From Lamellibrachia satsuma (taxonomy: Eukaryota; Annelida; Polychaeta; Sabellida; Siboglinidae), in the NCBI GenBank assembly GCA_033239005.1, contig BSQZ01000060.1, forward strand, positions 1,348,001 through 1,412,000: a stretch of 64,000 nt of DNA, in the 5' to 3' direction. The notes under the pieces are model-generated. The model had not been told where the DNA came from. It did not search any database and was given only the letters and a program-made list of their open reading frames with translations. Within the stretch, counting starts at the first letter, position 1. Each line of letters starts with the position of its first letter. The position numbers and the translations under genes were made by a program. Of the stretch, positions 56,975 to 64,000 are shown one piece after another.

Positions 56975-57189
56975 ATAATTTCCACCAATAAATCTGCATA
57001 AATGAATACCAATAACATAGACTAGTAATATTATTTATGCATGTTATACACTTTGCTCCATTACAACATGAACTATGCTATTTAAGAAACATTCTAATTA
57101 ACTAAATTGTTTAATTAGTAAATGTTATGTCAGATAAATGTAAAGTGAACATGTTTCAAGAGTTCACACCATACATTCACCTAAAAAGG

Positions 57190-57300
57190 GTGTACCTACT
57201 ATATAAACGGGTGGACGTGTTGTCATAAGAGGTTGCTAGCTCAACACATAGGGATTGTCAGTAGTTTGGGTGGAGAACTACAATGGTCTGGGGGCCGACA
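57190..57300 (+). promoter_or_regulatory. TATA-like box upstream of short frame
   Basis: ctatataaacggg at about 57198 is followed 75 bp later by an ATG opening a 74-codon frame without recognisable domain. Weak; TATA-like words are frequent in AT-rich DNA. Confidence 0.2.
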
Positions 57301-57839
57301 AATCTCTCCCCTGAGAGCTGCTCAAATGCAACTATAAGAGATTCGGTGACTGTGGATTGGTCTCTCCACCGACCGATAGGAGGTGCAACCAAATGGCTGA
57401 TAATGGCCAAGTGTCACTCACGTCATTGGTCTCTTATTTTTAAACAAAAGAATATCGATCATTACATATTCAGATTCCGTTTATTATTCTCGATTCGCAT
57501 TAGTTGATCAATCGGCATCAGTTTTATTGTCATCGTACCAAACGTCTGTCAATCCTTAATCATTTACAGGTAAATTATTATGTTGATGTCCTTCCTTGCA
57601 TTTTAGTAACTCAATGCTTTCATTATATCACTCTACGTCACTCCCAAAACAAAAAGGTTATATAATGATTGTGTTTTATGGCACTCCTGCACATATGCAA
57701 ATTTGTTCTCTTCGAAGAACAGGTCACACTGTTAAGCTAATGCTTTCCACAGGTTTTGATTTTACTGTGCTTCTCTACATGCAATCTAAAGACTGACACA
57801 TAAGGAAACGTCTTGCAACATATTGTGCACACCTAATCG

Positions 57840-58300
57840 ATTCAAATAGACATGCAACATTTACCCTACCAATAATAACAAACTCGGATTTACTTGCATT
57901 TAATTTTAACGTGGTCTCTGTCATCCAATGGAAGATTTTGTGGAGACGATCCATGAGCTAGTTTTGGAAGTGATTTGTATCTCGTGTAGACAAAATAGAA
58001 TAGGTCTGTGATTTATTTGCATACACTTGGTGATCCAAGTTGTGACGTTGGATAACTGAGCCAAGTAGAGTAGCGTAGAGAGTGAAACACCCTGAGGAAC
58101 ACTACGTGAAGTAGGGAGCGCAGCTGAGAAACAATTCGCTATCTTTATTCTTTTGTATCTAACAGTTAAATATGATGAGAACCAGCTCTGTGCCAGTTAT
58201 GCCACACCACATTGACATGCTTTTAATAAGTCGTCCTTTGACCAATGGTATCAAATGCGGCAGATAGCCTCAGCAATGAAATGGTCTCTTTCTATACACT
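57840..58300 (-). mobile_element. degenerate LINE reverse transcriptase relic
   Basis: Minus strand. Broken frames read LSAAFDTIGQR (motif A, catalytic Asp in AAFDT), a SVPQGSV-like motif B with changes, and HQVYANKSQTYSI, where the YADDTQ motif C is mutated to YANKSQ. Many stops. Old CR1/L2-type copy with catalytic Asp residues lost. Confidence 0.7.
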
Positions 58301-58669
58301 GCTTGGACCCACTGCCCAGTGTCTGGATCCTCTCAAGTCTGCATGGTTCACTGAATGGTATAAATTCAGTCTTTATCATTTGCTGTGTCACAAGTACTGT
58401 CCGCACTGATTGTCCTTAAACACTTCCAGGAGGAACCATGTGGCAATGCCTTCATTTTGTTGGAACCCCGACTGCACAAACAAACAAACATAAGTTATAA
58501 TTTTGAAATTATTTAAAGTTAACGTAATAATAAATACATTTGTATGTGGGCGTTTTCACGTACAGGGTACACTTTTGCCAAAATTCACTTTCCCTCATAG
58601 TACTCAAACAATTAATTGTGTAATATTAATTAAGTCTAATTACCATACAATTTTTGAGGCTCAGCGGGA

Positions 58670-58985
58670 TTGAGAGACTTTACAGGAAACCTCCAATAAT
58701 CTGTATATCTGGACAAAGGTCTTTAAAAACAAAGGCGCTAAAATACGAATAGATGGAACGTGATATGTCTTTGGCATGGTTTCATCAATTATAGCAAAAC
58801 CGAATTCATTAATTTTCCCCTTGTGTCTGGAGTGATATACACAGAAGTTGTCATTTCATCCTCCCTAAGGCCAATAAATGAATGGGACAGATTATCTACA
58901 GTTTCTGTTAATGCAGGCCATGTGAATATGTTAAAAAACAAAATTTACAAATATCTTGTTACGCATAGATGTAAGAAAAACGGTC
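58670..58985 (+). mobile_element. degenerate LINE C-terminal tail
   Basis: The frame contains INEWDRLSTVSVNAGHVNML then KNKIYKYLV. It aligns with [20 protein letters not shown] and KNRIDRYLI of the 41629 copy. Third, oldest member of this family in the window. Confidence 0.65.
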
Positions 58986-58999
58986 TAGTTAAATGCTTC

Positions 59000-61220
59000 C
59001 TTTTCTGTCTGAATCAACCAATGGTTGCATTTCAAAAATATATAATTCTAACTCGACCAAACATTACATCAATATTACAGATAGCTATATTACGTAAGAA
59101 CAATACCAACATGTAAATGAGCAACACATGTTGAATCATGGTGAAATGATAGGATGAACATTCGAAGCAGTATGCCGACGACCATGGGAGGATGAACATT
59201 TGCAGCAGGAAGCATACCCCCAAAAAGCCATATTGGTGCACTCTGGGGCAAGACAGCCACCTATATACCTGGGGCATCTCGCCCTGATCGCCCTGACAGT
59301 TCATGGTAAAGTCAGTTTAGGTTGCCCAACCATGCATTACATACGGAGTTATGTACCACATTGGTTCTTCCATATAAATGTGGTCGACACTTTGCCTGAA
59401 TAATAATACATACAAACACATATGCAAATATTATTATAGTACACAGGATATAATAGTTGTCAAGTAAAAATGGAGTTTGCAAATAAAATATACCTTCCCA
59501 TTCATAAATTGATGAAATATTATAAAATTGTTCCATGCGCATATTTGCACAGTGACTGGGTGTGGTAGTGTTTGAATGTTTAGGGTCATTGTAAATTTAC
59601 AACATATGCCTCTTTCCTTTGTTTACAGGTGATACAGTTGAGAAAAGACTAATAAGTTATCGTACTCAATATAAGCAGGATGCATGTAGTTCCAAAACAA
59701 TTCCCCGAATGCGGCGGTGCGCAAGAGTTGCACGAGTCATGGTATGTTCGCTGACCCTCCTGATTGTATCCTTACCAATATTATCTGGACAATATCTCAT
59801 CATTAACTCCACGGACAATATTCCAGAAATACTGTTTATGAGACAGTATCTCTTCATAAGTATATCCTGGATATTATTCTGCTACTGCATTACACATAGA
59901 ATGTCTGCAAATTGTCCACTTTTCGAGGTTGATTGCGGCTGTGTTTGCATATGAAAGCCTATAATTGAATTACGGTTAGTTGATAGTAAGTTATTATCAC
60001 ATCAGTAAACAATACAATTTGCTGGCCAAGTAACTTGATTAAATAAACATTTTAAGGTGGCTCCTCGAATGTGAATTTGATTTCTTTTCCTAGATAAAAG
60101 CATTCGTCTTCACATAACGGGCGGGTCCTGTCTCAGAAAAAGGGATTCCCAGTTTTCCAATAAAACAGCAGGAACAACACATTTCGACATGGACATCACT
60201 TTGTAGCGCAGCACAGTGGAAGGTAAAGGCAAAATTAATTTTTTTTATTACGTAACCGAATATTCTAATTTACTGGAATATCTAATTCTTGTAATTCTAG
60301 ATCCTGTCAATGTGACTTACCAAAGTTGTTACTGTGGATATACTGAAGGTGTGGTTCCACCCTCTCTATGGAGATAACCTTGAATGATGCCAAGGCAACT
60401 GAGCCGGACTGTGTGCTGGTCATGGGAAGGAATCAGGTCACGTTCCACATATGTACATGGTTATACTCAGAGCACACTGCAAACACAGCAGTTTATTCAA
60501 GCACCTGTTACTGATAAGCCACGTCGTATCAAAAGAAAGCTGATAAGGTCATAATCAATGCTTCAATTTGGATTACTTGAAAAAAAAACCAAGCTTTTAC
60601 TTGTATATTTTATATAACTGTGGATGTCATATAGTAGTATATGTGATTGATGGCCCACTAAAAATCATACCATAAACGTGACATGGTCACCATCATGAAA
60701 CAAAGCTTTTCCAGGTATATTTGAATATTTTCCCCAGAAATATACCTGGGAATTGGACCTACCAGAGACGAGATGCTTCGCTGACAACATCACTTTGGTG
60801 ATGTGACTGGTGTGTACAGTGAATGTCTGGAAGAGCTGTGGGCCCTTACTGCACAGCTCACGAAATTGTCCAGTAAGCTATCTCAATCCATTTCCAACTC
60901 AGGGCTGAAAACAGTCAAGAAATGTATAATGCCTAAACTGCCCTGCTTCACAGGAGCAACTTGCACATTAGCGTAACAAATATAATCAACATATCTAAAT
61001 GAGACGTCTTAAGTGCAGTTTCTATGAATTAGTCAGTATTTATAACTTTTAGTTTAAATATTCTAGTCAAATGTTGCAAGCAGGGAGATTGTTTTGGGGG
61101 TGATATAGACACTGAGGGGTGTGATACTGTTCCCACTATTTAGTCTTCAATATGTGTATGCAGGCATTGAAAACTACAAATTCTGTTTACTCTATCTAAC
61201 CTATAAAGAAGTGTATGTTG
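59000..61220. other. intergenic with one hydrophobic open frame
   Basis: 59619-59954 (+) follows an acceptor-like tttgtttacag. It encodes a basic segment (RMRRCARVARV), a hydrophobic span (MVCSLTLLIVSLPILSG) and a second one (YLFISISWILFCYCI). The layout resembles TM6-TM7 of a rhodopsin-like receptor, but NPxxY is absent. No confident gene; the rest shows nothing recognisable. Confidence 0.35.
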
Positions 61221-61309
61221 GTCTGTCTGTAGTGATTACTTGTATGAGGAAAGGTAACGTACCAGACGAGTAGTGAACAGGGCTAATTGTCCCAATGTTG
61301 TAGAAGAAG

Positions 61310-61930
61310 GGAGATGCGCAAGACCTGGGAAATACAGAGGCATCGCATTTCTAAGTCACATCATGAAGCTGCTAGAGAGGACCCTGGATGGGAGGATCAG
61401 AAAGAGAGTAGAGCAAGAATTCGGGGAAGAACAACAGGGATTCAGAAAGGGAAAAGGAACGACTGATGGGATGTTTGCATTAAGACAGCTGGTAGAGAAA
61501 TTGTTGGAGATGCATGAGAGATTGGCAATGGGATTTGTGGACCTTCTCAGGAATATGGTGTATGCAGACGATTTGGCCAAAATAGCAGAGAATAAACAAG
61601 AACTACAGGAACTGTTGGAGGAATGGAAGGGGGCGTTCAAGAAGCACGGACGTGGGTTGGACACCAGACAGAGGAGCTGACCATCAGTTTGGAAGGTAAG
61701 GAGATCAAGCAAGTGGATGGCTTTGTGTACCTTAGATGAAAGGTTATGGAGGATGGACATTCAGAGGTAGAAGTGAGACGTCGTATACAAGCGGGTGCTA
61801 ATGCTTGGAGAAAGGTAGAGGGAGTCATGTTGGAGAGAAACGTTTTGAAAATGCTGACAGGGAAAATCCTGAGTGAGCGTGTTGCACCGGCATGTCTCTA
61901 TGGTCTGGAGACAATGGCGTTAGCATAACA
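61310..61930 (+). pseudogene. dead RTE-like reverse transcriptase, copy 2
   Basis: Same lesions as copy 1: deletion joining MGFVDLLR to NMVYADDLAK, the frameshift after GRGLDTR, and a stop in FVYLR*. It differs by scattered substitutions. Its final frame (EDGHSEVEVRRRIQAGANAW) stays open longer than in copy 1. Confidence 0.85.
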
Positions 61931-62315
61931 TCAACAATTGCAGCTGCAAGTTTGTGAGAACAACTTGGTTCGTCGAATAGAAAGAACAAAGAGGTTGGAC
62001 AAAAGAAGGATGAATGTTTCACCTGAATCTCAACCCTATAAAGCGGTGAACAAGAAGGAAGAGCACCATTAGCTTGGTAAATAGTTATATTTAATAAATT
62101 CAATGATGTGGTCAACATTTTCATAAATAGTGTATAAAATGCTTATGAGAAACAACATTTCAATACAAAGTTTGCCAACTTTTAGCATCCCTCTACAAAC
62201 ATGGTGTTGTGTGACTATGGTGCAGCATTTAGACACCTGGTGCCCACGACGGTGACAGGATTCTCCTCAAAGCCCTTTTCTCCTGACATACCTATCTCAC
62301 TGACTGACCTATCTC

Positions 62316-62502
62316 ACGCGTGACGAGGCCGCCATCATTGCTGATCATGACGTTCCACAACTGGATGATGCAGTGGAAGGCGGCGGCCACCATCATGTTA
62401 CAGTTCTCCTGGACAGCGTTGAGCACCTTGGCATTGAGGACCACCTGATCTATCACCTCCGTCAGACACCACAAGAGATGCCAGTGTGCAGAATTCTTCA
62501 TC
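62316..62502 (-). CDS. candidate exon of unrecognised gene, copy 2
   Basis: The frame starts MKNSAHWHLLWCLTEVIDQV and ends NDGGLVTR, with the same acceptor (GTGATACAG) and a donor-like (GCGTGAG) end. Only a handful of residues differ from copy 1 (I/L, L/M, S/C, P/Q). A third, internally deleted partial copy lies near 62665-62760. Confidence 0.4.
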
Positions 62503-63633
62503 CTGTATCACACTAACACACAAGTTAAATAGAACTGCTTCAATGACACAGATCACAAACACACACTTTGGTATTCTGCCGAGAAAAAATTACAGAATCA
62601 ACCAATTATATGTATCTCCGTTTGAGCGATATCCATTTTACCAGATTATTGTACTTATCTATAAATGACTGATCATGACGCTCCACAACTGGATGGTGGA
62701 GTGGAAGGCGGCGGTCACTATCCTGTTACAGAGATGCCAGCGTGCAGAGTCCTTCATCCTGTCTCACACAAACACACAAGTCACATAGAACTGCTTCAGT
62801 GACACAGATCACACCTACACTTTGGTATTCTGAAGAGGAAAATTACAGAATCAACCAATTATATTTATCTCTGTTTGAGCGATATCCATTTTACCAGATG
62901 GTTGTACTCATATATAAATGACGTACTCTTCTTGAGTACAGCATGCTTATCAAAATAAATATATCCCTTGACAAGAAGGATGCACAGGGAAAGGATAAAT
63001 AATAACATCACAAAATTCAAGCAGGCTACCAAATCAAAAGCCATTACCATTCAGCACCAACAATGATTTATTACAACACCTGTAAAAGTGAGTTTTTGAA
63101 TCTAATATGACATTCTCCCCCCTCCCCACCATTCATCATTACAGTTTTTGTAATATATGTTCCAGTCATGAATCCAATGAGGACCACGACTGGTTTGCTT
63201 GCAAGGCGGTTATGTCTAGTTATGTGTCACGGATTTAGGTGGTGGTCCACGCAAAACCAGGGGCGGGCCGTACTTACATTAAACTCAACATATGAGTGTA
63301 AGAAATTTCCACAAAGGAAAAACAACACCAAGGTAATCAACATGAATGTGTTTACAATTAATCAAAACCTAACTGAAATGGTGCAAATGAAATAATAGAC
63401 ATCAGTGTTAATAAATTCGTCACAAGCAGAAAGGCGTATTTCACACTTATAATATAATGTTCAGAAAACAAAACAAAAATAGTCAGAGAAGCGTGCCTTA
63501 TGACGCACAAAGTCAACAATACCCTTCGCGTCATTCTGCTGGGTTGAATAGAATGATAACAGATGTGGCCGTCAGTCGCATGATCTCGCCGCCAGCTGAA
63601 TACGTTCGACCGCAGTGATGTCGAGGTTGTTGT

Positions 63634-63930
63634 CGGCTGGTCGATAGTAAGCCAGATGTCAATAGATCGCGGAGACGGGATGTTTCGTGACGACGGCTGA
63701 CGCGGACGCTCTGATGTCGCACACGGGGAAGACAGTTGAACGGTCGGCTGGACATACAGTACGCCAGCCGTCAATATGTCGTGGAGACGGATAACGTGTC
63801 GTGAGGAGGCTCGTGCGATCGACGCATTTTTGTCGCGCGCGCGCGGGGAAGGCAATTGAACAGTCGGCTGAACGCTCTATACGTCGGCCGTCAACATGAC
63901 ATGGAGACAACGACCGTGTCGTGGACGGTC
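63634..63930. repeat. 110-120-bp GC-rich tandem repeat with (CG)n
   Basis: Units begin cggctg at 63634, 63744 and 63864 and share gtcaatatgtcgtggagacg-type sequence. The second contains tcgcgcgcgcgcgggg, a Z-DNA-prone run. It adjoins the homologous copy at 53970-54290. Confidence 0.85.
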
Positions 63931-64000
63931 CCATTACGTTGATACCCCTTTTAATATAATGTACCATGCCAAAAGCGAAAACATCATGGGTACAATTATT

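Larger units (their letters stand above)
61222..64000. repeat. segmental duplication, copy 2 (runs off window)
   Basis: Homologous to 52232-54385. It adds a partial internal duplication (62660-62900 repeats 62342-62640 with a deletion) and an insertion at about 63080-63395. The shared end (gttgatacccctttta... gggtacaattatt) reaches the window edge. Confidence 0.92.

Overview
This is a eukaryotic, animal genomic window: AT-rich, intron-dominated, with GT-AG exons, minisatellites, LINE relics and tRNA-derived repeats. It holds no bacterial-style operons. The two recognisable genes are muscle troponins of protostome type, so I infer a lophotrochozoan and probably a mollusc. Evidence for that is an acidic poly-Glu C-terminus on troponin I and an invertebrate-type troponin T C-terminus. 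The species cannot be fixed from the sequence alone.

Layout. (1) 1-4479 holds the 3' part of a troponin I gene on the + strand: five exons, with the 5' exons upstream of the window. A 64-bp satellite lies in the intron at the left edge. (2) 4480-15900 is intergenic: a dispersed repeat shared with a TnI intron, a LINE C-terminal relic, a tRNA-SINE, a minus-strand LINE with one in-frame stop, a 15-bp minisatellite and a CpG-rich block. (3) 15939-16039 looks like a muscle core promoter (MEF2-type site, CAGCTG E-box, TATA box). (4) 20629-about 44090 is a complete troponin T gene on the + strand. It has one start exon, nine in-frame phase-2 microexons (12-36 nt) for an acidic N-terminal region, a constant Lys/Glu-rich helical core, and two alternative paralogous 3'-terminal exons. 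With all microexons and the long end it encodes 400 residues; with the short end, 359. The exon phases add up throughout, which supports the model. (5) 44100-51160 is mostly non-coding, with CTCF-like motifs, inverted repeats and local duplications. (6) 51160-64000 is a repeat-rich block: LINE relics, a segmental duplication (about 52.2-54.4 kb and 61.2-64.0 kb) carrying a dead RTE-like reverse transcriptase and a conserved minus-strand candidate exon, plus a housekeeping-type minus-strand promoter at about 56.95 kb.

How the genes work together. Troponin I (inhibitory subunit) and troponin T (tropomyosin-anchoring subunit) bind each other in the thin-filament regulatory complex. Here they sit head-to-tail about 16 kb apart, the same order and orientation as vertebrate TNNI-TNNT pairs. 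The main findings are this linkage, the microexon array with a fourfold exon-plus-intron duplication, the alternative C-termini, and minisatellites built from splice-site sequence. All calls come from reading the sequence; no database search was run.
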